Shown: one piece after another, positions 8,117 through 16,337 of the stretch | Numbering within the stretch: the stretch's first letter is position 1 | Layout of the letters: every line of letters starts with the position of its first letter | Source: Phocaeicola plebeius | GTDB taxonomy: Bacteria > Bacteroidota > Bacteroidia > Bacteroidales > Bacteroidaceae | NCBI GenBank assembly: GCA_022767125.1 | Contig: JALEPZ010000028.1 | Location: 1-36,442 of the forward strand | Length of the DNA: 36,442 bases | Direction of reading: 5' to 3' | Made by a program: the position numbers and the translations under genes | Notes under the pieces: generated by a model | The model's input: the letters and a program-made list of their open reading frames with translations, nothing else | The model's database searches: none | Told to the model about the DNA's origin: nothing

Positions 8117-8752
8117 ATGGGAAATTTATTTTCAGCTAAGAACAAGGAAGTATTTTCTACTCCTATCAGCATGAACAACCCTGTTACCATACAGGTGCTG
8201 GGTATCTGTTCTGCGTTGGCGGTGACCTCAAAACTGGAACCGGCTATCGTGATGGGACTTTCGGTGACCATCATCACTGCCTTTGCCAACGTAGTGATTT
8301 CATTGTTGCGCAAGACCGTGCCTAACCGTATCCGTATCATCGTACAGCTGGTGGTAGTCGCTGCGTTGGTTACCATCGTGAGTGAGCTGCTGAAGGCTTT
8401 TGCCTACGACGTGAGCGTGCAGCTCTCTGTGTATGTGGGTCTGATCATTACGAACTGTATCCTGATGGGTCGTCTGGAAGCGTTTGCCATGGCCAACGGT
8501 CCGTGGGAATCTTGTCTGGACGGTATCGGCAATGGTCTTGGTTATGCCAAGGTGCTGGTCATCACTGCTTTCTTCCGTGAACTGTTGGGATCGGGTACTC
8601 TTTTGGGATTCAACGTACTGAACTATGAAGCCCTGAAGAACATCGGTTACATGAACAACGGTCTGATGCTGATGCCGCCGATGGCGTTGATTATCGTGGC
8701 TTGCCTGATCTGGTACCAGCGTGCCAAGCACAAGGAACTGCAGGAAAAATGA
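8117..8752 (+). CDS. nqrD: Na+-translocating NADH:quinone reductase subunit D
   Basis: This 211-residue subunit has about six hydrophobic segments and belongs to the NqrD/RnfE family. It starts MGNLFSAKNKEVFSTPI. The signatures NCILMGRLEAFAM (about residues 114-126) and GIGNGLGYAKVLVITAFFRELLG (about 135-158, with a short loop before it) are intact. In the solved NQR complex, NqrD and NqrE are inverted homologues that hold an intramembrane iron centre; C113 in ITNCIL is the likely ligand here. The start is backed by the strong ribosome-binding site. Confidence 0.95.
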   Translation: MGNLFSAKNKEVFSTPISMNNPVTIQVLGICSALAVTSKLEPAIVMGLSVTIITAFANVVISLLRKTVPNRIRIIVQLVVVAALVTIVSELLKAFAYDVSVQLSVYVGLIITNCILMGRLEAFAMANGPWESCLDGIGNGLGYAKVLVITAFFRELLGSGTLLGFNVLNYEALKNIGYMNNGLMLMPPMALIIVACLIWYQRAKHKELQEK

Positions 8753-8801
8753 TGAATTATCTTCATAATTCGGAATTGATAATTGAAAATTAAAGGAATT
8801 T
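8753..8801 (+). other. nqrD-nqrE spacer with a small AT-rich hairpin
   Basis: The spacer is longer than its neighbours. Near 8755-8772 a 7-bp stem (GAATTAT / ATAATTC, loop CTTC) is followed by an AATTGATAATTGAAAATT-like tract. This could be a processing or translation-tuning element, or a remnant of the simple AT repeats seen between Bacteroidota genes. Function is unknown. Confidence 0.35.
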
Positions 8802-9425
8802 ATGGAACACTTTTTTAGTTTATTAGTCCGCTCCATTTTTGTGGACAATATGATATTCGCATTCTTCTTGGGTATGTGCTCTTACTTGGCTGTATCGAAG
8901 AATGTGAAGACTGCCCTCGGACTGGGTATCGCCGTCACCTTCGTGCTGGTGGTTACACTGCCGGTCAACTATCTGCTCCAGACCAAGGTGCTGGGTGCCG
9001 ATGGTATTCTGGGCATTGACCTGAGCTTCTTGAGCTTTATCCTCTTCATTGCCGTCATTGCCGCCATCGTGCAGTTGGTGGAAATGATTGTGGAACGTTT
9101 CAGCCCTTCGCTCTACGCTTCACTGGGTATCTTCCTGCCGCTGATTGCCGTTAACTGTGCCATCATGGGTGCTTCACTGTTCATGCAGCAGCGCATCACG
9201 CTGGCCGAAACTGATCCGAAATTCATCGGTGGCATCGGTGACGCACTGGCTTACGCTTTCGGTTCGGGTATCGGCTGGTTGCTGGCCATTGTCGGTCTGG
9301 CAGCTATCCGTGAGAAAATGGCTTACTCTGACGTACCGGCACCGCTGCGTGGCTTGGGCATTACGTTCATTACGGTAGGTCTGATGGCCATGGCCTTTAT
9401 GTGTTTCTCTGGTTTGAACATCTAA
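8802..9425 (+). CDS. nqrE: Na+-translocating NADH:quinone reductase subunit E
   Basis: This 207-residue subunit has about six transmembrane segments and belongs to the NqrE/RnfA family. It begins [42 protein letters not shown] (about residues 22-42, a C-containing turn) and [14 protein letters not shown] (about 114-127) are the conserved half-helices that provide cysteine ligands to the membrane iron centre in characterised NQR. It is the inverted partner of NqrD. The nqrF gene follows after 18 nt. Confidence 0.95.
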   Translation: MEHFFSLLVRSIFVDNMIFAFFLGMCSYLAVSKNVKTALGLGIAVTFVLVVTLPVNYLLQTKVLGADGILGIDLSFLSFILFIAVIAAIVQLVEMIVERFSPSLYASLGIFLPLIAVNCAIMGASLFMQQRITLAETDPKFIGGIGDALAYAFGSGIGWLLAIVGLAAIREKMAYSDVPAPLRGLGITFITVGLMAMAFMCFSGLNI

Positions 9426-9443
9426 TTAGGAAAGGAATATACA

Positions 9444-10715
9444 ATGGATATGAATTTTATTTTAGCGAGCATTGGAGTATTCCTGGTGACTATTCTTGTG
9501 CTGGTTGTCATCCTGTTGGTAGCCAAGAATTTCCTGGTTGCCTCGGGTAAGGTGAAAATTACGGTCAACGGCGAGAACCAGCTGGAGGTGGAATCCGGCT
9601 CGACACTGTTGAACACTTTGGCCGTGAACAATGTGTTCCTGCCGTCAGCTTGTGGTGGTAAAGGGTCTTGCGGCCAGTGCAAATGTCAGGTAGTTGAAGG
9701 TGGTGGTGAAATCCTTCCTTCTGAAGTGAGCCATTTCAGCCGTAAGCAGCAGAAGGACCACTGGCGTCTGGGCTGTCAGGTGAAGGTGAAGGGCGACCTG
9801 TCCATCAAGGTGCCTGAATCCGTAATGGGCGTGAAGGAATGGGAATGTGAAGTCATCTCCAACAAGAACGTGGCTACCTTCATCAAGGAATTTATCGTGG
9901 CATTGCCGAAGGGCGAACACATGGACTTCCTGCCAGGTTCGTACGCACAGATCAAGATTCCTACTTATGAAATGGATTACAACAAGGATATCGACAAAGA
10001 CCTCATCGGTCCGGAATATCTTCCTGCATGGGAAAAGTTCGGTCTGTTTGGCTTGAAGTGTAAGAATACGCAGGAAACCATCCGTGCTTACTCTATGGCC
10101 AACTATCCGGCAGAAGGTGATCGAATCATGTTGACGGTACGTATCGCCACTCCGCCGTTCAAGCCGAAACCTCAGGTAGGCTTCCAGGATGTAATGCCGG
10201 GTATCGCTTCGTCTTACATCTTTACGTTGAAACCGGGTGATAAAGTGACGATGAGTGGTCCTTACGGAGATTTCCATCCCATCTTCAACTCGAAGAAGGA
10301 AATGATTTGGGTAGGTGGTGGTGCCGGTATGGCTCCGTTGCGCGCACAGATCATGCACATGACTCGTACGTTGCATACGACCGACCGTCAGATGCACTAC
10401 TTCTATGGTGCCCGTGCCTTGAACGAAGTGTTCTACCTGCAGGACTTCCTGCAGCTGGAGAAAGATTTCCCCAACTTCCACTTCCATCTGGCGCTTGACC
10501 GTCCCGATCCTGCAGCCGATGCAGCGGGCGTAAAATATACGGCAGGCTTTGTTCATCAGGTAATGCTGAACACTTATCTGAAAGACCACGAAGCTCCGGA
10601 AGACATCGAATACTACATGTGTGGTCCTGGTCCGATGTCGAAGGCAGTGGTGGGTATGCTGGACAGCCTCGGCGTAGAAGAAAGCTCTATCCTGTACGAT
10701 AACTTCGGCGGATAA
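9444..10715 (+). CDS. nqrF: Na+-translocating NADH:quinone reductase subunit F
   Basis: The 423-residue NADH-oxidising subunit has an N-terminal anchor (about residues 5-27), a plant-type [2Fe-2S] domain with C70, C76, C79 and C111 (ACGGKGSCGQC and LGCQV), an FAD domain (RAYSMANYP) and an NADH-binding domain (VGGGAGMAPLRAQ, then YYMCGPGPM and the C-terminal ILYDNFGG). It takes electrons from NADH and passes them through FAD and the iron-sulfur cluster to the membrane flavins. Length and domain order are standard. It is the last gene of the operon. Confidence 0.97.
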   Translation: MDMNFILASIGVFLVTILVLVVILLVAKNFLVASGKVKITVNGENQLEVESGSTLLNTLAVNNVFLPSACGGKGSCGQCKCQVVEGGGEILPSEVSHFSRKQQKDHWRLGCQVKVKGDLSIKVPESVMGVKEWECEVISNKNVATFIKEFIVALPKGEHMDFLPGSYAQIKIPTYEMDYNKDIDKDLIGPEYLPAWEKFGLFGLKCKNTQETIRAYSMANYPAEGDRIMLTVRIATPPFKPKPQVGFQDVMPGIASSYIFTLKPGDKVTMSGPYGDFHPIFNSKKEMIWVGGGAGMAPLRAQIMHMTRTLHTTDRQMHYFYGARALNEVFYLQDFLQLEKDFPNFHFHLALDRPDPAADAAGVKYTAGFVHQVMLNTYLKDHEAPEDIEYYMCGPGPMSKAVVGMLDSLGVEESSILYDNFGG

Positions 10716-10740
10716 TACCGACAGGATAATCTATAGAGAC

Positions 10741-10815
10741 GAAGAGACAAAGTCATTGAAGCGCAGGTATACAGATGCGCAAGTGGATGAAATGACTTTG
10801 TCTCTTCCTTTTTTT
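10741..10815 (+). terminator. Bipartite terminator of the nqr operon
   Basis: A perfect 17-bp stem (10741-10757 with 10791-10807) encloses a 33-nt loop that itself contains a 5-bp hairpin (GCGCA 10761-10765 with TGCGC 10776-10780). Seven T residues follow (10809-10815). The remaining bases up to the uvrB stop hold nothing else that I recognise. Confidence 0.88.
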
Positions 10816-10912
10816 ATGTGTCCTTCCAAGCGTCTTTTTCAACGAGAAACGGTTCTGAGATTGAGGGAACCTAGCCTCGTCCCTTCATAAAGATGTGGCA
10901 AAGTTCAACTCG

Positions 10913-12943
10913 TTATTTCTGTTTCAGGATATCCTCCAAGCGGATGAGTTCGTCGCGATACTGAGCGGCTTCGATGAAATTGAGGGCCTTGGCAGCCTCT
11001 TGCATCAGTTTGCGCGTACGGTCGATGCTCTTCTTGAGCTGCTCCTTCGACATGTATTCCACGATGGGGTCGGCAGCTGCATACAGTTGGGCTTCGGTTT
11101 CAGTGTAGGCTTTTTGCCCTTTCGCAGTCGTTTCTTCGGCCGGGGTGTGACGGCCAGCCAGTACGTTGCTGAATGATTTCTTGATTTGCTGGGGCGTGAT
11201 GCCATGGGCGGCATTGTAGGCAAGTTGCTTTTCGCGCCGGCGGTTGGTCTCGTCGATGGTCTGTTGCATGCTGTCTGTAATCTTGTCGGCGTACATGATG
11301 ACCTTTCCGTTCACGTTGCGGGCGGCACGTCCAGCCGTCTGAGTGAGCGAGCGGTGGGAACGGAGGAAGCCTTCCTTGTCTGCATCGAGAATCGCCACCA
11401 ATGACACCTCGGGCAGATCCAGTCCCTCACGTAACAGATTGACACCGACCAGTACATCGTATACGCCCTGGCGCAAATCGTCCATGATTTTCACTCGTTC
11501 CAAGGTGTCGACATCGCTGTGGATGTAGGCGCAGCTTACGCCGTTGTTCAACAGGTATTCGGTCAGCTCTTCTGCCATGCGTTTGGTCAGGGTGGTGATC
11601 AAGACCCGTTCCTTATTATCGATGCGCTGATGGATTTCCTCCATCAGGTCGTCAATCTGATTCAGGCTGGGACGTACCTCGATGACTGGGTCGAGCAATC
11701 CGGTAGGACGGATGACTTGCTCGACAACAACACCTTCACTTTGCTGCAATTCGTAGTCGGCCGGGGTGGCACTGACATAAATAACCTGCTTGGCCATTTC
11801 CTGGAATTCCTCGAACTTCAGCGGACGGTTGTCCATGGCTGCCGGCAAGCGGAACCCGAATTCTACGAGGTTCTTTTTGCGGGCATAGTCTCCTCCATAC
11901 ATGGCACGAATCTGAGGAACACTGACATGGCTCTCGTCGATGACAATCAGGAAATCATCGGGGAAAAAATCCAGCAGACAGTAGGGGCGGGTACCAGCCG
12001 CCCGTCCGTCGAAGTACCGGGAATAGTTCTCGATGCCCGAGCAATGCCCCAGTTCACGAATCATTTCCATGTCATACGTTACCCGCTCATAAATGCGTTT
12101 CGCTTCATACGGCTTGCCGATTTCCTCGAAATAGCGGACTTGCGCCGTGAGGTCATCTTCTATTTGGTGGATGGCCCGTTGCACGCTCTCTTGTGTCGTC
12201 ATGAACAGGTTGGCCGGGAAGATTCGGTACTCTTCAAATTCCTCGATGCGATGGTATGAAACCGGGTCCACCTCTTCAATGCTGTCAACTTCATCGTCCC
12301 AGAACATCACGCGCAGCACGTTGTCGGAGTAGGCGAGGGAAATGTCGATGGTATCGCCCTTCACCCGGAAGTTTCCGCGGTTCAACTCTATGTCATTGCG
12401 CACATACAGGCTGTCGATCAGCCGTCGCAGGAAAACATTGCGGTCAATGCGTCCCCCCCGACGGATATCGATGACATTGTTGTAGAAGTCGGCAGGGTTG
12501 CCCATACCATAGATACACGAGACAGAGGAAACTACCACTACATCCTTTCGTCCGGAGAGCAGGGCAGAAGTAGCGGCCAAGCGTAACTGGTCGATTTCCT
12601 GGTTGATGGCCAGGTCTTTCTCGATGTAGGTATCGGTAGAAGGAATGTACGCTTCAGGCTGGTAGTAATCATAATAAGACACATAGTATTCCACAGCATT
12701 GTGGGGAAAGAAATTCTTGAACTCGCCGTACAACTGAGCCGCCAGGGTCTTGTTGTGACTGAGAATCAAGGTCGGCTTGTTGATATTGCGTATGACATTG
12801 GCAATTGTGAAAGTTTTTCCTGAGCCTGTCACCCCCAGGAGGGTTTGGGCGGCGACTCCCTGTCGGATTCCTTCCGTGAGTTGGGCGATGGCTTCCGGTT
12901 GGTCACCGGTGGGCCGATAGTCGGATACTAATTCAAAATTCAT
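10913..12943 (-). CDS. uvrB: Excinuclease ABC subunit B
   Basis: This 676-residue DNA repair helicase is of standard length. UvrB is loaded by UvrA at damaged DNA, verifies the lesion and recruits UvrC. Visible motifs are Walker A GVTGSGKT (residues 37-44), the damage-probing beta-hairpin YVSYYDYYQPEAYIPSTDTY (about 92-111), the Walker B-type box VIDESHVSVPQIRAMY (about 336-351), helicase motif VI (QTAGRAARN, about 540-548) and a C-terminal UVR domain (AKALNFIEAAQYRDELIRLE) that contacts UvrC. It stands alone on the minus strand, divergent from bamD. No SOS-like operator was identified. Confidence 0.98.
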   Translation of the reverse strand: MNFELVSDYRPTGDQPEAIAQLTEGIRQGVAAQTLLGVTGSGKTFTIANVIRNINKPTLILSHNKTLAAQLYGEFKNFFPHNAVEYYVSYYDYYQPEAYIPSTDTYIEKDLAINQEIDQLRLAATSALLSGRKDVVVVSSVSCIYGMGNPADFYNNVIDIRRGGRIDRNVFLRRLIDSLYVRNDIELNRGNFRVKGDTIDISLAYSDNVLRVMFWDDEVDSIEEVDPVSYHRIEEFEEYRIFPANLFMTTQESVQRAIHQIEDDLTAQVRYFEEIGKPYEAKRIYERVTYDMEMIRELGHCSGIENYSRYFDGRAAGTRPYCLLDFFPDDFLIVIDESHVSVPQIRAMYGGDYARKKNLVEFGFRLPAAMDNRPLKFEEFQEMAKQVIYVSATPADYELQQSEGVVVEQVIRPTGLLDPVIEVRPSLNQIDDLMEEIHQRIDNKERVLITTLTKRMAEELTEYLLNNGVSCAYIHSDVDTLERVKIMDDLRQGVYDVLVGVNLLREGLDLPEVSLVAILDADKEGFLRSHRSLTQTAGRAARNVNGKVIMYADKITDSMQQTIDETNRRREKQLAYNAAHGITPQQIKKSFSNVLAGRHTPAEETTAKGQKAYTETEAQLYAAADPIVEYMSKEQLKKSIDRTRKLMQEAAKALNFIEAAQYRDELIRLEDILKQK

Positions 12944-12968
12944 GGTTCAGTCATATTGGTAGACGTGG

Positions 12969-13000
12969 TAAAGATAGGCAAAAAATACGTCTCCGCACAA
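12969..13000 (-). promoter_or_regulatory. Predicted uvrB promoter
   Basis: On the minus strand TATCTTTA (12969-12976, one mismatch from TAnnTTTG) lies 21 bp downstream of a TTG (12998-13000). The leader would be about 20 nt. Confidence 0.45.
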
Positions 13001-13037
13001 GAAAAAGAAAAAAATCCCTTAAAAGGCGGAGGAACTG

Positions 13038-13068
13038 TTGTAGATTTCACTGGAAAAGAGTAATTTTG
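13038..13068 (+). promoter_or_regulatory. Predicted bamD operon promoter
   Basis: TTG at 13038-13040 and TAATTTTG at 13061-13068, with a 20-bp spacer, match the Bacteroidota consensus. The start would be near 13075, just ahead of the bamD ATG at 13088. The divergent uvrB promoter lies about 40 bp away. Confidence 0.6.
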
Positions 13069-13087
13069 CACGACTATATAGAAAAAT

Positions 13088-13921
13088 ATGAAAAGATACA
13101 TCGTAATGGGCCTTCTTTCTGCAGGTGTACTGACCTCCTGTGGAGAGTACAACAAGGTGCTGAAAAGCACGGATAACGATTATAAATACGAAGCGGCAAA
13201 GAGCTACTTCGCCAAGGGACAGAATACCAAAGCGGCAGTTATTCTGGAAGATTTGGTGCGTATCCTCAAAGGTACGGCCAATGGAGAGGAATCCGCTTAT
13301 ATGCTGGCCATGACGTATTTCAATCAAGGGGACTACGTGACGGCCTCGCATTATTTCACCACTTATTATACGACATATCCTCGAGGTACTTACACGGAAC
13401 TGGCAAGGTTCTTTTCGGGCAAGGCATTGTATCTGGATACGCCGGAACCTCGGCTGGACCAGACCAGTACGTACAAGGCCATCCAGGAACTGCAGATGTT
13501 CGTGGAGTATTTCCCGGCCAGTCAGCGGCGTGACATGGCGCAGAACATGATTTTTGAATTGCAGGACAAGCTGGTGGAAAAGGAATTGCTGTCGGCCAAA
13601 TTGTATTATGACCTGGGGTCCTATACGGGTAACACCGTTTACAGCAGTACGGGCAACAACTATCAGGCGGCTGTCATTACCGCCCAGAATGCCTTGCGGG
13701 AATATCCTTATACCCGTTTTCGGGAAGACTTGTCCATTCTGATTCTTCGGGCCAAATACGATATGGCCAAGGCCAGTGTGGACGAGAAGAAGCAGGACCG
13801 TATGCGTGAAACGGTCGATGAGTACTATGCCTTCAAGAATGAGTTCCCCGAAAGCAAGTATATGAAAGAGGTGGAAGACATCTTCAAGGATGCCCACAAA
13901 TTTGTAGAGGAAGAAAATTAA
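13088..13921 (+). CDS. bamD: Outer membrane protein assembly lipoprotein BamD
   Basis: The 277-residue precursor starts MKRYIVMGLLSAGVLTSCGEY, a lipoprotein signal with lipobox LTSC and C18 as the acylated residue. Tetratricopeptide-like helices follow: YEAAKSYFAKGQNTKAAVILEDL, split here by family as repeats near residues 34-56, then ESAYMLAMTYFNQGDY (about 72-87), ARFFSGKALYL and further repeats. BamD binds BamA at the periplasmic face of the outer membrane and helps insert beta-barrel proteins. The size is in the usual range. The omega-subunit gene follows after 25 nt, the usual Bacteroidota arrangement. Confidence 0.93.
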   Translation: MKRYIVMGLLSAGVLTSCGEYNKVLKSTDNDYKYEAAKSYFAKGQNTKAAVILEDLVRILKGTANGEESAYMLAMTYFNQGDYVTASHYFTTYYTTYPRGTYTELARFFSGKALYLDTPEPRLDQTSTYKAIQELQMFVEYFPASQRRDMAQNMIFELQDKLVEKELLSAKLYYDLGSYTGNTVYSSTGNNYQAAVITAQNALREYPYTRFREDLSILILRAKYDMAKASVDEKKQDRMRETVDEYYAFKNEFPESKYMKEVEDIFKDAHKFVEEEN

Positions 13922-13946
13922 ACAAGTATTTATTAAATAACAGATT

Positions 13947-14282
13947 ATGGATTACAAAAAGACGAATGCTCCCACTACGACCGTCACCCGCAACATGAGG
14001 GATTTGTGGGAGGAAACCGGAAATGTGTACGAAACTGTAGCCATCATTGGTAAGCGTGCCAACCAGATTGCTGTGGAAATGAAGAACGATCTTTCCAAGA
14101 AACTGCAGGAGTTTGCTTCGTACAATGACAATCTGGAAGAAGTGTTCGAAAACCGTGAGCAGATTGAGATTTCGCGCTATTACGAGAAATTGCCGAAACC
14201 GACGCTGATTGCCACTCAGGAGTATATCGAAGGAAAGGTGTATTACCGGAATCCTGCCAAGGAAAAAGAAAAACTGCAGTAA
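13947..14282 (+). CDS. rpoZ: RNA polymerase omega-type (Rpb6) subunit
   Basis: This 111-residue protein begins MDYKKTNAPTTTVTRNMRDL. The segment GNVYETVAIIGKRANQIAVE (about residues 27-46) matches the omega/Rpb6 signature, in which a Tyr-Glu/helix-RA-Q pattern contacts the RNA polymerase beta' subunit. In Bacteroidota the omega homologue is divergent and commonly lies between bamD and DUF4293, as here. It is a small assembly and stability factor of the core enzyme. Its stop codon overlaps the next start by one base, implying coupled translation. Confidence 0.85.
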   Translation: MDYKKTNAPTTTVTRNMRDLWEETGNVYETVAIIGKRANQIAVEMKNDLSKKLQEFASYNDNLEEVFENREQIEISRYYEKLPKPTLIATQEYIEGKVYYRNPAKEKEKLQ

Positions 14283-14731
14283 TGATACAGCGTATCCAAA
14301 CCGTCTATTTGCTGGTCGTCGCTGTGCTGATGGTCGTGGCCCTGTCGTTGCCGGTGGGCAATTTCATTGCTGCCGACTATACGATTACCGAATTCACAAA
14401 CCTGGCATTGGTGGCAGCTGACGGAACTGCCGATTACCAGCCGTGGGCCTTGTTCGCCTTGTTGCTGTTAGTGGGTGCCTTGTCACTGGGAACGATTTTT
14501 TTGTACAAGAAGCGGATGCTGCAGATTCGCATCACCCTGTTCTGCTCGATTCTGCTTATCGGTTATTATGCCACGCTGGTGGCTTTCGTCTGGATGCATG
14601 AGGGGGACGACAGCTTTGCTCCGTCCTGGAGCCTGTGTTTGCCGCTGGTAAGTATCATTTTGAATTACTTGGCCATCCGTGCCATCGGGAAGGACGAAAT
14701 GCTGGTGAAGGCGTACGAACGTCTCCGATAA
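14282..14731 (+). CDS. DUF4293 family membrane protein
   Basis: This is a 149-residue protein with four predicted membrane segments (about residues 6-24, 55-75, 84-106 and 113-133) and a short charged C-terminus. It begins MIQRIQTVYLLVVAVLMVVA, the characteristic DUF4293 opening. The family is confined largely to Bacteroidota and has no assigned function. It overlaps the omega-subunit stop by one base and ends the bamD operon. A palindromic element with a T-run lies downstream. Confidence 0.85.
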   Translation: MIQRIQTVYLLVVAVLMVVALSLPVGNFIAADYTITEFTNLALVAADGTADYQPWALFALLLLVGALSLGTIFLYKKRMLQIRITLFCSILLIGYYATLVAFVWMHEGDDSFAPSWSLCLPLVSIILNYLAIRAIGKDEMLVKAYERLR

Positions 14732-14804
14732 TCAGAGAGAGGCTGGCACGAAACGTTGTGCTCCTCATTCTGAGGGTGTGCCATATCCAGCGTACCTGTT
14801 AAAT

Positions 14805-14891
14805 TGTCATACCGAATGCGGCGCGGATCTGAATGCATACAATAATGCTTTTCAGATTCTGCACCGCACTCGGTATGACAGATATTTTTTT
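14805..14891. repeat. Long palindromic TGTCAT...ATGACA element, also serving as terminator
   Basis: Outer arms TGTCATACCG (14805-14814) and CGGTATGACA (14871-14880) are perfect complements. Pairing continues imperfectly through the GATCTGAA-like and TTCAGATTC-like segments, and an inner GCAT/ATGC pair caps the loop. Seven T residues follow (14885-14891), so it can terminate the bamD unit. It lies between convergent genes. Its opening and its ATCTGAA segment resemble the element at 28429-28507. Confidence 0.7.
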
Positions 14892-14899
14892 ACAGGCGG

Positions 14900-15592
14900 C
14901 TATTTACGGGTGGGTAAGGTGAAATCCTGCCAGTCGTATTCTTGTCCGTTGCTGTCTGCTATGGCGATATGCAAGGTAATGTGTCCCTCTTTGATGCGTT
15001 TGCCGGCACTGATGGTGGCGGTGTACTTGATGCCGTTGTGCGGCAGGATGCGTTCGACCATGACAGAAGGCGAAATGAAAATCTTCTTCCGACCAGTAGT
15101 CTCTGCGACAACGGGTACAACTCCGTATGCCGGCAAATCCCCTTCATTGAGAATCTCGAAAATGACCTTACTCTGTTCTCCTGAAGAGATGACATGATCC
15201 CGACTGTCGTCGATAAATCGGATGTTCTTGATTCTCAGCTGGCAAATGGCCGATGTATTCTCCTCCCTCAACGGTCTGTCCGGATAGGGTGGGTAGGTCG
15301 GTTCGTCCTGAGCGTATTCCTTGACCTGTGCAGATGGCGGAGTAGTGAGCGCATTGCCGATAGCAGCTCCCGCAAGGGTTCCGACAATGCTGCCAATGGC
15401 CGATCCCCGGTAGCTTCCGTGCCAGCCATGTCCATTGTCACCAATCAATCCGCCGATGGCTCCACCCAGGTTGTTCCCAATCATGGCTCCACTCAAGATA
15501 GCATTCGGATCGCCAGCCATACCGGCTGTTCCACAGCCGCTTGCTCCTATAGCCGTGGCAACGATGATTGCTCCAATCAAATACTTCTTCAT
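14900..15592 (-). CDS. Lipoprotein with glycine-zipper region
   Basis: The protein has 230 residues from ATG 15590-15592. MKKYLIGAIIVATAIGASGC is a lipoprotein signal with the acylated Cys at position 20. A Gly/Ala-rich part follows (about residues 24-75, with GAMIGNNLGGAIGGLIG and GSAIGSIVGTLAGAAIGNAL) that resembles glycine-zipper two-helix regions. The C-terminal half is a predicted beta-sandwich containing RKKIFISPSVMVERILPHNG. The start is set by a predicted -7 box just upstream; an in-frame ATG two codons earlier (15598) is possible. No enzyme motif is seen. It is probably an envelope component; its function is unknown. Confidence 0.82.
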   Translation of the reverse strand: MKKYLIGAIIVATAIGASGCGTAGMAGDPNAILSGAMIGNNLGGAIGGLIGDNGHGWHGSYRGSAIGSIVGTLAGAAIGNALTTPPSAQVKEYAQDEPTYPPYPDRPLREENTSAICQLRIKNIRFIDDSRDHVISSGEQSKVIFEILNEGDLPAYGVVPVVAETTGRKKIFISPSVMVERILPHNGIKYTATISAGKRIKEGHITLHIAIADSNGQEYDWQDFTLPTRK

Positions 15593-15609
15593 ACTCATGT
15601 TCTTTTGCA

Positions 15610-15617
15610 CAAATATA
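15610..15617 (-). promoter_or_regulatory. Predicted -7 box of the glycine-zipper lipoprotein gene
   Basis: Read on the minus strand, TATATTTG matches TAnnTTTG. The transcript would start only about 10 nt before the coding region. No clear -33 TTG was found at the expected distance. Confidence 0.4.
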
Positions 15618-15673
15618 AGAAGAAAAACCATTGGTGGAACATTTTTGTCAGAGATTAACGAAAAAGGGGAAAA

Positions 15674-16330
15674 TCATTCCTGATTCTCTTCCTCACCTCG
15701 GACAATCTGCATATATTCTTCATACGATATGTACCGACCGCCCATGCTTCTCAAGTGGGGAGTCTCAAACTGGCAATCGATGAGTTTTCCTCCCCGTTCC
15801 TGCAGGAAGCGAGCCAAGTGAATCAGGGCCAGTTTCGATCCGCTGGGAACCAAAGAGAACATGCTCTCGCCAAAGAAGCACTTCCCGATACAAACACCGT
15901 ACAGTCCTCCGACCAGCCGGTTCTCCTCCCATACCTCCACGCTGGCAGCCAGCCGTTGCTCGAAAAGGCGGATGTAAGCCTCCGTCATCCGTTGCCCCAG
16001 CCAAGCCCCTTCTTCGTGCGCCCTCAGTCGGCCACACAATTCGATGACTGCTGGGAATGCCTCATTGAAAGTGACTTCGTACAGTCGCTTGTTCATCAAA
16101 GTACGCATGGAATGTGACACATGGATTTCATCGGGGAAGATGACAAAGCGTTGCAAAGGACACCACCATTCGATGGTGGACTGGCGGTAAGGGAACCAGG
16201 GGAAAATGCCATTGGAATAGGCCAGGAGCAGACGGTCGACCGACAAGTCTCCTCCTATGGCCAGCAATCCGTCGGGATCTCCATCATACGGGTTGGGAAA
16301 AGCCAGTCTTCGGGTCAGTTGGAATACCAT
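15674..16330 (-). CDS. aat: Leucyl/phenylalanyl-tRNA--protein transferase
   Basis: This 218-residue enzyme has the standard length. Signatures include FPNPYDGDPDGLLAIGGDLS (about residues 11-30), LLAYSNGIFPWF (about 35-46), EWWCPLQR (about 54-61) and GESMFSLVPSGSKLALIHLA (about 134-153). The family transfers Leu or Phe from aminoacyl-tRNA to proteins with N-terminal Lys or Arg, making primary N-degrons. It starts 7 nt after the clpA stop, so one transcript appears to encode the N-degron writer together with its reader (ClpS) and unfoldase (ClpA). Confidence 0.96.
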   Translation of the reverse strand: MVFQLTRRLAFPNPYDGDPDGLLAIGGDLSVDRLLLAYSNGIFPWFPYRQSTIEWWCPLQRFVIFPDEIHVSHSMRTLMNKRLYEVTFNEAFPAVIELCGRLRAHEEGAWLGQRMTEAYIRLFEQRLAASVEVWEENRLVGGLYGVCIGKCFFGESMFSLVPSGSKLALIHLARFLQERGGKLIDCQFETPHLRSMGGRYISYEEYMQIVRGEEENQE

Positions 16331-16337
16331 AATGCAG

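Noticed and set aside
14900-15592. Toxin or pore-forming role for the Gly-rich lipoprotein
   Set aside because: Gly/Ala-rich zippers are common in harmless envelope lipoproteins, and no immunity gene or secretion context is seen.
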